Shown here piece by piece: positions 1 through 11,151 of a DNA stretch of 64,000 nucleotides. The DNA is from Kryptolebias marmoratus. Lineage: Eukaryota; Chordata; Actinopteri; Cyprinodontiformes; Rivulidae. The translations under genes were made by a program, and so were the position numbers. Numbering within the stretch: position 1 is the stretch's first letter; each line of letters begins with the position of its first letter. Under the pieces are notes generated by a model. The model saw only the letters and a list, made by a program, of their open reading frames with translations, made no database searches and was not told the origin of the DNA. Where the stretch lies: contig NC_051441.1 in NCBI RefSeq assembly GCF_001649575.2, positions 11,188,225-11,252,224 of the forward strand, given 5' to 3'.

Positions 1-698
1 TGAGAGTCATTACCAACACATGCTCTGCAGCAGATTTTAAGGTTTGACCAAAATGGCTGCAGCTCCATCGTTTCTCAACAAAAGATGCGAGGCCTTCGAT
101 GTCTTCCGCGTTGTCACCTTTTCTGCAGCTCGCAGTCGCCTCCGCCGCTCTCCTGGAGTCCCTGTGAACACCCCGTTGTAGCCCGGCTCATTCCAGTGTG
201 CGTACAGGACAGAAAATGGAGACAGCATCTCCGCAAAGGAGCTTATAATTTAGGCCGAGCGGACCTCTCATTGCTGCGGTGGCTGCACCATACATGAATC
301 AAGAATGCAAAATGAAGGAACTTGGCTTTTGAAGAATCTGAGCCTTATATTCTGGGCGGTTGGTAAGGATGTGTTTATTCAACCATTGTTTATTGCTTTG
401 GTCTGAAGTAGTGAAGTGTGTTTTGTCTTGGCTTGCCGTTCTGTTATGACTACAGAAGCTGCTATAGATAGACATTTAGAAAGATCTTTTTTTTTTTTTT
501 TTGGTTCAAACTCTAGACGTTAAGATTAAAGCCTGTACAACCTGTTTTTTCGCCACTTGTTTGGAAAGATCCCTTTCAAATTATCCTTGACCTCATTCTC
601 ACACAGTGGGAAAAGAAAACATATTTTTGTAAACTGATGGATTTTTAACCCTCGGTAATTGGTCCAACACTTTAAAATGAACGGGCGGGGGGGGGGGG

Positions 699-709
699 NN
701 NNNNNNNNN
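699..709. other. Assembly gap (11 N) inside poly-G
   Basis: Eleven N flanked on both sides by long runs of G (about 685-698 and 710-726). The true length of the homopolymer is unknown; the gap is probably a sequencing stall at the G run. Confidence 0.95.
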
Positions 710-1149
710 GGGGGGGGGGGGGGGGGTGCAGAGGCAGAAAAACTGGCAAAGTTGTGCCAGACTAATCTGCTGCACACTGTGCCGAGACAAAGTGAGCCGC
801 TCCGTGTAGGGATCATTTATACCGAGGGCTGCTTTGAAGTGCTTCCCCAATCCCTCTCATTGTGCCCAGGAAGATTAATTAGCCAAAGCCAGAACAATCA
901 GTTAAATCCACAACAGGAAGATTATTTTAGGGAAGCTGATCTTTTTTTTCTACCCTCCCCCGTCACTTCATTTACGCTCTCTGCGCTTGAAAGAGCAGAT
1001 TGGACTTAGCTGGACGTTGGCTCTGCCAGACACATTTCTGCTGCCCAGACACACACACACCCACACCCGGTTTCACCTTGAAATATGGGGGTGAAAACTA
1101 TAGCAGACCCTGTTAGCAAAATACCTCCTTTGGATAGGACTTTCAGAAG

Positions 1150-1352
1150 TTGAATTTTCCAGATATTGAGCTAAAATTTGGCCTAAAAGTAGCTGAAAGT
1201 CATTCACAACACTAGCAGATCCTTCGAGATGTAACGGTGTTTTCAAGGTTTAACCAAAATGGCTACAACTATAATTTCTCATGAGATTTTTAAAACTCTG
1301 CCGTGAAAGGCGTAGGGCGATATGCATTCCTTCAAGGACTGCTAGGTCTGTA
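1150..1352 (+). repeat. Dispersed repeat family A, plus orientation
   Basis: Shares long blocks with 18090-18272. Both have 'gatattgagctaaaatttgg', then 'agctgaaagtcattcacaac' or a close variant, a 'ccaaaatggc' block, and a terminus of the form 'gcattccttcaaggactgct' preceded by a ggcg(g)gcgat motif. Further copies occur across the window in both orientations. Family name unknown to me. Confidence 0.75.
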
Positions 1353-2054
1353 ACTGAGTCAGCAGCTCCTCAAAATGCTGCTAATGTTGTTGTTGTTTTT
1401 TAACAGTACAGTAAAAGCTCCATTTGTGCATGTCTACAGGCTGCATTTGTGTGTGTCCATTCATGTGTGTTTGTGGGTAAAAAGTGGGGGTTTGCGCTAA
1501 CCTAAACCATTTCCAACTTCTATAATCAGACTCTGGTTTCAGTGGAGTGTAATTTAGCCCCAGACAGACTTCCTCCAGTCCTCCCCGGTGGAGATAGCTC
1601 GCTGGCCATTGAGCCCGCTCGCTGCTGCCGTTTCACGTGTTCGGGCCCCAGCTGCTGAGGAGCCCGACGGTGCTTCGTGTCAGACGCGGCTGCAGTTGCC
1701 CAGCAGCCAGTAGGGGGTGTTGTGCAGAGCGGAGTGGTTCCAGCCGGCGGACCCCCTGTGGAGATATGAAGGAGCTGTGAAAAAAAAAGCAAAGAGCCAT
1801 GAATAAAGAGGGGAAACCCACAGTCTGTGTGTGAGCCGCTGCTCCGGTTGCTGCGTGTGGGAGTCAGAAACACTTACTCAGCAGGAATATTGACATATTA
1901 ACGATACCTCATATGATCGTACATCATCTTCTAATCTGTGTAACGACTTCTCGTTTGTGTTGAAGGCATTTCTCGCTGTGTGGTTTGTGACTGAAACAAC
2001 AGATGCGGCGTCTGGGTCGGGTGGCGTCTGATTTGCCCGCCTCTGTGTTGTCAG

Positions 2055-2156
2055 GTGACGACGGTGCACCAGGAGTACGAGGAGAAGATCAAGGGTTTGA
2101 TGCCAGCTGAGCTCAGGCAGGAACTAGAAGACACCATCGCCTCGCTGCAAGCTCAG
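2055..2156 (+). CDS. cep112: cep112 antepenultimate coding exon
   Basis: The acceptor is ...gttgtcag and the donor is CAG/gtgaga. The exon is 102 bases, 34 codons, phase 0 at both ends. It encodes a charged helical stretch that includes EYEEKIKGLMPAELRQELED, typical of a coiled-coil tail. Confidence 0.88.
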
Positions 2157-4677
2157 GTGAGAACGGGTTCAAAGTAGGTCAAGAATGGGAGGAACCGGCT
2201 TATACTGAGCCGTGGCGTGGTAGTACCTGAGAGTCACCCCCAGCACGTGCTCTGAATGCCAACAGATCAGATTTAACTCTGTCTGTTAGTAAAATATCTC
2301 ATGAACCACTGGATGGATTTCAGTAAAACTCATCCACAACTCATTAACTTATGGAGTCAGATTAGGTATTTTACTTGTATTTTTTAAATTAATATAACAT
2401 TTAAAATGATTACATCTTGTTAGTTTTTTTAAGCGTCCTAACCTGGTGGGAAATGAGACTTTACTTGCTAATTTAGTAAATTTTCGCTCCATCTTCCTCT
2501 TGTTTGTCTGAGCTCTTTGCTTCTTAAACACGTTTTCCTTTATTACAATGAAACGTAAGTAAATACTAATATAGTGAAAGTGTTGAAGTCAAACCATAAA
2601 TCGAATGAACTGATCTATAATCTGTGTTGTGGTTTGTTCTGCAGCTCAGCTCTCATTTTGTTCTCTTTGAATCCTGCCAGTCGTCTTCTCTCTCCATCCC
2701 TCCAACTGATCACGTACTCCTTAACCGCAATCATTTACACGAACTTGACTTTTCCCACTGCTTACATTGTAAAATAATTTAGTTGTAACAATAAAAAAAA
2801 AGACATTGTGGTGCAACATTTTGTGAAACGGGCTCATCAGAATCCCCTGCCTAGTTTAAATGCATCTCCCAAGATCCCATTTCAGCACACAGACCACAGT
2901 TCTGTGATCAGATGTGTTTATACAATGTAATTCTCCACCAGAGCGTCTCATGTCTTGGGTTTTGCACATTAGCATGAGTTGTTTTCATATGGTAAAAGGG
3001 AAAAAGTAGGTATGAAGAGCTTTTGCATCTCTCCCTAGGCTTCCAACCACATTTTGTTGGAGTTTTTTTTTTTTTTTTTGCATGTAAAGTGTCAAATGAA
3101 ATGCTAGAATCTGAGCTGAGGTCTCCCCCACAGAAAGGAATGTACCCTCGGCTTCCAGCACGGTAGTCCCAGAACAATACGAATTCTTTTGGAACTGTGA
3201 TTATATTCTGCCAGCCTCTAGATGCCAAGTAAATGGAGATGGAGGTTTTATTTTCACTTCATAAATAAACTCACAATTTGTAGCCAAACAAAAGAGCGGG
3301 GCTGCCTCCTCTCACAACATCCAAACCTCGGCTAATTCAGACCATAGTGTGTGCCCTGTGTCCCAATGTGCCTTAACCCCGCTGCCCTAATCTCCTGACC
3401 CCCACAACCCCTGCTGTCTTGATCTCTGGACTTAACAAGCGAGCTTTTCTTTCCCTCTGTCCTGCTCGGCTAACAAACGCCACCTAAAAGCACAACCATT
3501 GAGTCGTCTCCACTTCAAGCTGCTTTCCTGCCGCCGTCGTTCTGGTTCCACTAGCAGTCGAAGCGAACACGTTTTTGAATTATGTTTAGGTTAGGGTTAG
3601 CCATGTACTAGTGATGATTAAGGTCAGGGTTAGGCTACAGAAATGGATGAAAGCCAATACAATGTCCTAATAAGGATAGAAATGACTGTGTGTGTTTCAG
3701 GTCAGCTTCCTCCAGAAGACGGCCTCTTTGCTGCAGGAAGACCTGGATGCCTGCCGCAGCAGGAGGTTGGTATGATTGTTTGGACCGAACATGTTCGTGG
3801 TACAAAGGAGCCTTCAGAGTTGCTTCAAACTAGGAGATTTGAATCGGATTCAGAGGGCTGCGATGGGATTATAAAACACTTTAAATTAAAACCCAAGCAT
3901 CAAATCTCTCAAAATATTTTGCTGTAGTACAAAACTGTTTGCATTCAAAACAGATTTTGAAAAAAAGGAGTCAGAATGCCGACTACAGGGACGTGATTCT
4001 GTGGCGATGGATGTCCACCCATCACGTTACAGCTGTCTTACCTGCTGTCTTCAGTGTTTCCACAGCCTTGTTTCTGGAGAGGGTGAGTTCCGATCATCGA
4101 CACGGGATGATCATGTTCTGTGGCTGCTCAGTATGCAGCACAACAAGGCCGGCTTTACAACCACTGAACGGGAACTCAAATCCCTCCCAATCAAAGCTGC
4201 AGTGGACTTTGTAAACGGTTGTGGCCTTTTCTTCCAGTTAGGTGGGAACTTCCTTAGATGTTGCTCAGTTGTTGCTACCTTCTGTTTCTTTGTCCTCCTT
4301 CGGGTGGAAACGTGCACACAGTTCACATAAAGTGAGGCTCCTGTCAACGTTGTGTTTCCCTTTAAGTCCATAGAAGCTGAATTACTTACATAGGCTCGTT
4401 CTGGCCTCTCTCTGTCGTGTGGACGAAGTAAACCGTCCGGGCGCCGCGCTACAACACTTCAGAGCTCCGCCTTTTTTGTTCCTCAACATGAAGTCATTAA
4501 CATTAAACAATAATCGATTTTTGAGCTTTTAAAATAGCTTTAGACTTATTTATATCCATTTCACGATGCATCAAAGAAAGATTATAAGCCCCAGCCCTGC
4601 TTTAAAGCTTTTGCCGTGATACAACTCTTTAATATTGATGCATCTTGATGGATGTGTTGGTTTTTGTTTACAGGTAG
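2055..4677 (+). CDS. cep112: cep112 3' end: last three coding exons (partial gene)
   Basis: Join of 2055-2156, 3701-3765 and 4674-4677; the gene enters from the left of the window. The phases fit: exon one is 34 whole codons, exon two ends two bases into a codon, and the last exon supplies one base and then TAG. The peptide reads VTTVHQEYEEKIKGLMPAEL and continues through SLQAQVSFLQKTASLLQEDL to a final ...CRSRR. This matches my memory of the C-terminus of human CEP112 (CCDC46), which also ends in RR. CEP112 is a centrosomal coiled-coil protein, and the spacing of hydrophobic residues here fits a coiled coil. In human, CEP112 is the direct neighbour of AXIN2, as here, on the same strand. I found no further cep112 exon between 1 and 2054. 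All introns have GT-AG ends. Confidence 0.88.
2210..2352 (+). repeat. Dispersed repeat family A fragment, plus orientation
   Basis: Contains 'gtggtagtacctgagagtca' followed by 'ctgtctgttagtaaaatatc', a 'ccactggatggatttcagt' block and 'ggagtcag'. The same order is seen in the tandem copies at 17300-18150. It lies in a cep112 intron. Confidence 0.7.
3580..3640 (+). repeat. Short telomere-like GGTTAGGGTTAG tract
   Basis: The intron just before the penultimate cep112 exon contains 'gtttaggttagggttag' and 'gtcagggttaggct'. These are degenerate TTAGGG-like units, common as short interstitial tracts in fish introns; two to three units only. Confidence 0.4.
3701..3765 (+). CDS. cep112: cep112 penultimate coding exon
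   Basis: The acceptor is ...tgtgtttcag and the donor is AGGAG/gttggt. The 65-base exon starts in phase 0 and leaves two bases of an Arg codon. It encodes VSFLQKTASLLQEDLDACRS plus R, the conserved end of the CEP112 coiled coil. Confidence 0.85.
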
Positions 4678-4990
4678 CAGCATCAGAACAACAGGCTGAC
4701 TCAACCGGACCATGAAGGACCAACTCTCCATCAGATGTGAGCCTTACTCCCTGTTCGGGTTACTTCACTCTCAGTGCCACTCTGGGTTTGTCATCTTTAA
4801 AGTGCTGCTTTCACTCATAGCTAATGAAATATTTATTTCTTATTTTAGTTGTTAAAAAATATCATTCCTGTGTTCTCATCTTGCTAAATTCTGTGTTGCA
4901 TTGATCTCATTAACTCGTCATGGATTCTGTATTTGATTTGGCATATTTTTACAGATCTATCTTTTTTTTTAATAAAAGTATTTGCATCAT
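4674..4990 (+). other. cep112: cep112 terminal exon: stop codon, 3'UTR and poly(A) region
   Basis: After the acceptor ...tttacag, one base completes the final Arg codon and TAG follows at 4675-4677. The 3'UTR is short and AT-rich, and an AATAAA poly(A) signal lies at 4971-4976. The exon contains a GTGAGC at 4736 that could act as a donor for a 3'UTR intron. No sequence shows that it is used, so the simple reading is cleavage just after 4976. Confidence 0.75.
4971..4976 (+). terminator. cep112: Poly(A) signal of cep112
   Basis: Canonical AATAAA about 300 bases after the cep112 stop, in an AT-rich, T-run setting. It is the first canonical signal downstream of the stop codon. Confidence 0.7.
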
Positions 4991-6067
4991 TCTTTTCAGC
5001 TGTTGTGCTTTTTTTTTCACCCATCCTGGGCATGCTGTTTCACTGTCATGAGTTACCTCATAATTAGGTCTTCAATTAGAGGGGTTTTGATCTCATTAGT
5101 GGATTAGTCTGTAAGAAACGTCAAAAACCTTAAACTCTCATCTCCCTGGTCATTGTTTTACATCATCTCGTTGTGTCCAGGCTGCCGTTTGACCTGCAGA
5201 GAGCAGGTTTGTGGTTGGTTCAGATGGTGGTCCAGCGCTGGACTTCCTGTGGAGCTTGGATCAGTTCATATCTCTGGTAGATGAAGAAAGAACAAACTTG
5301 AATACTGATCGGAGTCCTTGAATAAAGTTTTGAGGTGTTATTTCGTTACTAAATCTCTCTTTGTTTTCGGAGGCCTCCACACTTATTTGCATTGCTTTCT
5401 TTTCTACACCTCCCCACCACCACCACACACACACCTCACGCGCTCCCATTGTCCGTGACCTGCCCCTGCCGTCTCCGAGTGAAACACAACGCTCCCCCCT
5501 CTGTGTTTATTTGGCGTGCCGATTTCTGCTGCCCGTGCAGAAAAACAAGAAGGAGAAGAAGAATAGAAAAGGAGACAGAGGAGACTGGGAGGCCAACATC
5601 TGAGAAACAGGAATGTAGTCGATCAGCACAAAGCGTTTCTAGAGCCTGTTGTTTCTGGAGGAGCTGCAGAGCATTCATTACTATTGCATCCGAGGTGCAT
5701 GCTCATTTGTCTACATCTAAAGCTGTACATGTGATGTTTTTCTTTTTGTACCATATCTGTGATCATGCCATGGCCTCTGAATGCTCTAATCTGACTTATT
5801 TGTACATCATGTTGTCATGAAAGCAGAATACTTCTTTGTATAATAAGGTAAACAGTTCATTAACGCTTATTTCTTTGTACAATGTTGACTCAAGATTGTA
5901 AGAATAATAATGTGGCATCATTTACGACCTGATTCTGAGCAGCAGTTGTTAGATATGAGTCACCGTCTCTTCATTCCCAGCTGCTGCAAATATAGATGCT
6001 AACTCAGTGCTGCCTTATCTTTTTTTTTTTCTTCACAACAAACTTTTAGCTGACAATTAATTATTTA

Positions 6068-7085
6068 AAACGCTTAAAGCGATCACCCAGATCCTTTGAA
6101 GTGGAGGACTGTGGAAATGTTATGAGCACTTCTTATCATACCTGTTGCAGATGGCTCTTTGAACGACCTCAGTTGGAAGAAATGGGAGTTTATTTCTGAC
6201 CAGAGTGATGAGCTGATGGCTAGTCCAAAGAGTGGGTTGGTGACATCTTGAAAATGGCTCCAAATTTTAGAGCAGTTCATGCAAGCGCTGTTTTACAAAC
6301 CTTTACACCGCTTTTATTTTCCTTTTCACGGTCGTTCTGGTGGAAATACTGCTTCTGCTGGAAATTGCACAGGAAGTGCTACAGCAAGCTGCTGCTACTG
6401 TGATTTTTGCTTGCAAATAATCCTAAACTTCTGTGTAAATGCTAAATTGATGGTGATGTAGGGATGGGAATCTTTAGGCTTTGGTTAATAATCAGAGGGT
6501 TATTTATGATGCCTTTTGATTGTTTTAAAACTTAAATGACTGCTTTATTTCACATAAATAAACACTGATTTTGAAAATATTTTTATGCCTTATAAAAAAA
6601 TCACAACAACAGATCAAAACAGCCTAATAATCCCAACAAAAAGATGTGAAAACGTACAGTTCTGGGATAAATGACTCTACTACAGGAAGCTACGCTAACT
6701 GGACTCTACAAACAGCTCCAGACACAGCAGCCACTCTGCTTGTTCTCTACAAACGGCAGCACAGATTAACAAAGTCGACTCAGTCTTCCATGTCCACAGT
6801 GCGATACCTCCTGATGCGTCTTATCTCCCACCCTTATGGTGACATGAAGGTGTAGAAAACCGTGTTCACATGAACTGCTTTGAAATTTTTCAGCTCTGAC
6901 TTGTTTAAGTGATGGCAGTAGTCCGCTCAGAGTAGCTGTTAGCTCGTTAATCCGGTCAGAATTAAACACTTTCTGCAAACTGAGCTCATTCAAAAAGCTA
7001 TCTACAACAGGTAAGATATTAATTGTTTATAGCCTTTCCACGGAACCCCTGTTCAAAAGATCTGAACTTTTAATTCAAAAAGACA
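6068..7085. repeat. Palindromic dispersed element (family B), two inverted arms
   Basis: The left arm (about 6068-6260) reads '...cctgttgcagatggctcttt', 'gaacgacctcagttggaaga', '...gatgagctgatggctag'. The right arm (about 6890-7085) is its diverged reverse complement: '...ctgttagctcgttaatccgg', 'aaactgagctcattcaaaaa', 'gctatctacaacaggtaaga'. The arms are 150-200 bases around a roughly 650-base centre, suggesting a foldback or MITE-like DNA element. Other copies or arms lie near 8950, 21650, 32380, 49940, 53390, 58378 and 62860. Confidence 0.7.
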
Positions 7086-8517
7086 ATCCTGAACGTTGTG
7101 TGTGTATATTGTAAAACAAACATGGTTCAGTAGTGAAGGAGTTCAGGATAAAATGGCCTCTCTGCTCAGACGGTGGTGGACAGTAAGACCAGCACTTTGC
7201 CAGAACCTTAAGAAACCGTTAAAGGTCGACAGCTGCTGATACCACAGATCTGACAGCCTTTTCTTCGGCTTATTAACCAGCCTCCTGTTTTGCTCATTGA
7301 CACCCAAACAGGATTCGGCCATAACCTCTCCTTTAATCTGTGTTATTGCCCCGACATAGTTTCACTCTAATTGATTGTCCTCCGCCAGTATTGCCTCCAT
7401 AATTGTGCCGGTGTAAATACAAGGCACGGATGTCATTTCCACAGAGCCGACATGGCCCCATTAGGGATCAAAGCCGCCGCTTCCTCTCGGTTATCTCCAC
7501 ATCAGACAGTGGACTGTTGTGTGACAACAGTAAAGGGCGGTCAGGGGAGCTCCAGAAAGGTTTCCCACTTCCTCCGAGCGCTCCCAGCTGCTCAGTTACA
7601 AACCAGTAGTTGGAATTAAAGTGTTTTTTTTTTGTTTGTTTTTTTTATGGGCTTGCTTCAGCTGGAGCCTTTTTTTTTTAATGTAACACAGAGAGATTAT
7701 TTGAGGACACAAATTTGAGGAGCTGCTTGCAGATGCAGGGCACAGATTCGAGGGCATTCTCCGCTCTTACAGGATTTGCACATGTGACGTGCGCCTCTCT
7801 CCCCTGACAGGCTTCCGGGGCTCGACTGTACATCAGCTTGTGATTGACAAAGTCATCGTTTGCGTGAGCACGCCGGGTCTTTTTATAGAGCTGCGTTCTG
7901 AGTCAGAGCCTTTGCCGCAGCACTCGGTTTGCATAAATAAACCTGTTTATCGCCAACACTTCACACACACGCACACAACAGCCTCAATGCAATTCTCGTG
8001 CGCCGTTTGTTCCCTCTTCCATCACACGTTTCCCCATTTCCATCTTTTTCTCCAAGCTTGTGTCGTTTTTTTGTCGACACGGTATTTATGGAAGAGGGGG
8101 GCTTTCTTTTTTTCCCCGGTCTTGTCACTCAAACGCAACGGGGGCTGTGAAAAGGATGTTGGATCTGAGAACAAGTGTGTTAGAGGTGACTGAAGACGGC
8201 ACAGCAGGTTGTGTTTTAGTGATCTGATAGTGTGGGTTGAACAGATGGACATGAGCATTCAAGACCGTGTGGGAGGTTTGTCTGTATCTCTTTGGCCTGT
8301 GTCTCTGTGTGGGCATCCAGTGTGTGTGTGTATGTTGCTCTTTTGATTTGTCTTTTTTTTTTTTATTCTTCCATCAAATGTGACAGTGGAGACAACCTGA
8401 ACACACAAATGTGACTTCCACAATAATGAAGCTGAGAGTGCATCTGGTCTGTCTGTAGCCATTTGACCCCGTGCAGCTGATGAGGTTAACCTTGGCCTCC
8501 TGGTTTGTATCCTCTCT

Positions 8518-8534
8518 CACACACACACACACAC
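8518..8534. repeat. (CA)n microsatellite
   Basis: Uninterrupted CA dinucleotide run in the intergenic spacer. Confidence 0.9.
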
Positions 8535-8949
8535 CTCCAGCAGCTTTTAGCAAGCCTCACGCATGTTGCTGACTCCCACATTGCATTGGTATTTTAATTT
8601 TTAAATTTGAAATGAGTACAGTGTTTCTAAAATGTGAGAAACCAACATTTTAACCCCTAAAATCCTGCGTAAATGTTTAAAGAACATGCATCAAATGTTC
8701 ATAGGCTGACAGGTGTGTGCAGCAGGCTGCAGCCCGGTGCTTCCAGTTCATACAGGCCTACAGTATGTTGGTGTAACATCTGCAGAATTTGGTTTATTGT
8801 CAGTAAAATAACCTTCATTTGTTGCACTTAATCACGTGTTGCTCTAAAACTGGTATGTATCTGTCAGCTTTGGTTCAGTGGTAATATAGTCACGTTTAAA
8901 AGATGTTACAGAGGCTTATTTTCTTCGCTTTCAGAAAGTGGTTTTGAAG

Positions 8950-9156
8950 ATAATAAAGGGATAGTTTGGAATGTTTTGTGTAAAAGTTATGAACAGTTAC
9001 CTGTTGTAGATGCAGGAGCTTTTTGACTGGACTCAGTTTGGAGTCTTAAAACTCCTCCAGTCTGAAAGATTTCATAGCAAAACACCATTTTACCAAACTT
9101 TACTCATATTAATCGTTCATAGCCCTTTTACTTCGAAAGGTTTGAACTTTCTTTTT
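8950..9156. repeat. Family B palindromic element, short copy
   Basis: Starts near 'aaagggatagtttggaatgt' with 'gttatgaacagttacctgtt', then 'gtagatg' and 'ctcagtttggag'. It ends with an inverted-arm terminus, '...aatcgttcatagccctttta' followed by 'gaaaggtttgaactttc'. The centre is much shorter than in the copy at 6068. Confidence 0.6.
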
Positions 9157-9228
9157 AATACATTGCTAATGAAGAGCCTGATCACAAGTGGTTAATATCA
9201 GTATTTAGCCCTGAGCCATTATTATCTG

Positions 9229-9246
9229 ATATATATATATATATAT
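9229..9246. repeat. (AT)n microsatellite
   Basis: About nine perfect AT units directly after 'attatctg'. Confidence 0.9.
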
Positions 9247-10468
9247 CCTTAGGAATGAAACCTGGAAATTCGTCCCCATTTAGTTGAACTTTTTGCCCCC
9301 TCAGCCTTTCAGAGTGGTGAATTATATTTTTAAACAACACTTTTCTTAATTTTTGTTGCTCATGTGCCATATTTTTGCTTGTTTCAACTTTTCAACAAGC
9401 TCTTGTTCTAACTGAGTTCTAGCAGCTCTGGTCTTTTTCCTCAAAGGTATTCAGAGAGGTGAACTATTTGGCAAATTGTGTTTAGTTTTTGTCGACAGTT
9501 TTTTGGAAACGGGGCCGAACACTCCGGTTAATCTCTTCCTGGATGCTTTCCCTCCTTGTCTAACTTCCTGATCCAGTTTATGATGGTGCTTTCATGTCAT
9601 TTGCTATGAAATTGTCTGAATAAACATGACCTCCGTGTCCTCGCAGACTCTCCTAAATTGAGATCAGAAAGAAAAATATGAAATCCTCGTCTGAAACTTC
9701 AGGATCACACAGCCTGTAATATTTAGGGGGGGGAAGGAGACATTTTTTTTATTTGGTCCAACATCTGATTTTTAAATTATCTGTTTAAGCTCTATAAAGT
9801 TTCCCATTCAGCCTTCCTCAGAGCTTGTCTCTGTTTCCATGGTGCTCCCCCCACTATGTCACACCCCTTTAATGGGGTAACAGGAAGCAAGGAAAGCGAT
9901 AAAATCTGGCAAATGATGAATGGACAAGCAAGTTAATCACCTTTCCAGTGGGGGGGTGGGGGGACCTCCTGTGCTCCTGCGTCCAGGAAGAGGTTTGATG
10001 GGGTTAAAGTGGTAGATTCAGGATGAGGGAAGGAGTCCAGGTTAAGACTGATTCAGAGACAAATTGCTGTCCTGTCAAGCATGGCAGAACTGGGGCGTCT
10101 GGCCTGTGAAGTGTCTGCGTGGTGCTTCAGAGCGAGCGGCAGAGGAAATAAAAGTCATTACTGTCAGTGTGGAGTGAGCTTCATGGCCCAAACGGGATTA
10201 GACAGTGCATCCGACATTGTTTCTATACATTGGTAGACTTAAAAGTCAAGCGCAAAATGGGATTAAAACGAGGGAAAAACCAATAAATAACCTCCACCAC
10301 CCCCCACCCCCTCCTCCCTTCTCCTTTCACCGTCTTTTATTTCTTCTCTACCTTACTTCCCGACCAATTTCTTCCTTATTTCATGTCTCATTCATCGTCT
10401 CTTCTTTCACCTGTCTCACTTCCAATTCCGCTCTCTTTGACACATCTATCCTTCCATTCTTCCATCAT

Positions 10469-10504
10469 CCCCCCCCCACACACACACACACACACACACA
10501 CACA
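10469..10504. repeat. Poly-C followed by (CA)n
   Basis: A run of nine C leads straight into about 14 CA units. The same C-run/(CA)n junction occurs at 11109-11147, and on the opposite strand at 19449-19478. Confidence 0.9.
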
Positions 10505-11108
10505 TTATCAGAATTCACAGGTAGGCGCAGGCTCCCACTTGCTCTCACTATTTTCCGTTTAGCACAGAAGAAGAAAGGAAACATCCTTCTGGGCCCAATT
10601 GGTGCTTGAAATCCAAACTTCATTCCCCTCAAACTGAACCCTTTCAAAAACAAACCCCCCACCACTCGCTCCTTTTTTTTCTCCTCACCCCCTTCTTCTT
10701 CCCTCTTCAAAACAGCCCCGTAACATACTTGCGAATTGTTGCCCTTCCTTAACTTTTAAGGGTATTATGCACCATGTCCAACTTCAAAGACTGTCTTAAC
10801 GCCACACTTTAATTGTATCTTCCGCAGCTTGCTGCGTGCCACATTTGATTCTGCTGACAACAGCACTTCTCCCTCTGTTCTCCTTCATCCTCCTCCTCCC
10901 ATCCTCCTCGTAACGTCCTAACTCACGATGACCCCATGGACCATCTCCACCAGCGCTGCAGCTCCCCTCATCTGCTTCATGCTCCCTTCAGAGGCCATTG
11001 TCCCCCCTGTTGTCACCTACTTTGAAGAGGTAGCCTCCATTTCCTCCCTCTCAGCAGTCGATTGTCGCCTGAGGTGTGTACACACCAAACAAACTTGAAA
11101 CAGTAACA

Positions 11109-11114
11109 CCCCCC

Positions 11115-11147
<33 letters not shown>
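11109..11147. repeat. Poly-C followed by (CA)n
   Basis: Nine C followed by about 15 CA units, the same architecture as the tract at 10469. Confidence 0.9.

Positions 11148-11151
<4 letters not shown>

Larger units (their letters stand above)
1..2054. other. cep112 intron sequence with repeats and a gap
   Basis: I found no exon here. The stretch holds fragments of a dispersed repeat (here called family A) at about 1-75 and 1150-1352, a poly-G tract at about 685-726 broken by 11 N at 699-709, and a T-run at 487-502. The short open frames that cross the G tract are artefacts of that tract. Confidence 0.6.

Noticed and set aside
659..1009. Open frames crossing the poly-G/N gap at 699-709
   Set aside because: They consist of Gly or Pro runs created by the homopolymer and pass through unknown bases; no splice sites or domains.
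3939..4371. Overlapping open frames between the last two cep112 exons
   Set aside because: They lie inside a GT-AG intron whose flanking exons join in phase, conflict in strand and frame, and show no domain.
5392..5820. A 142-codon plus-strand frame taken as a separate gene
   Set aside because: No start context or homology. Only its 3' part is discussed as a possible alternative cep112 exon.
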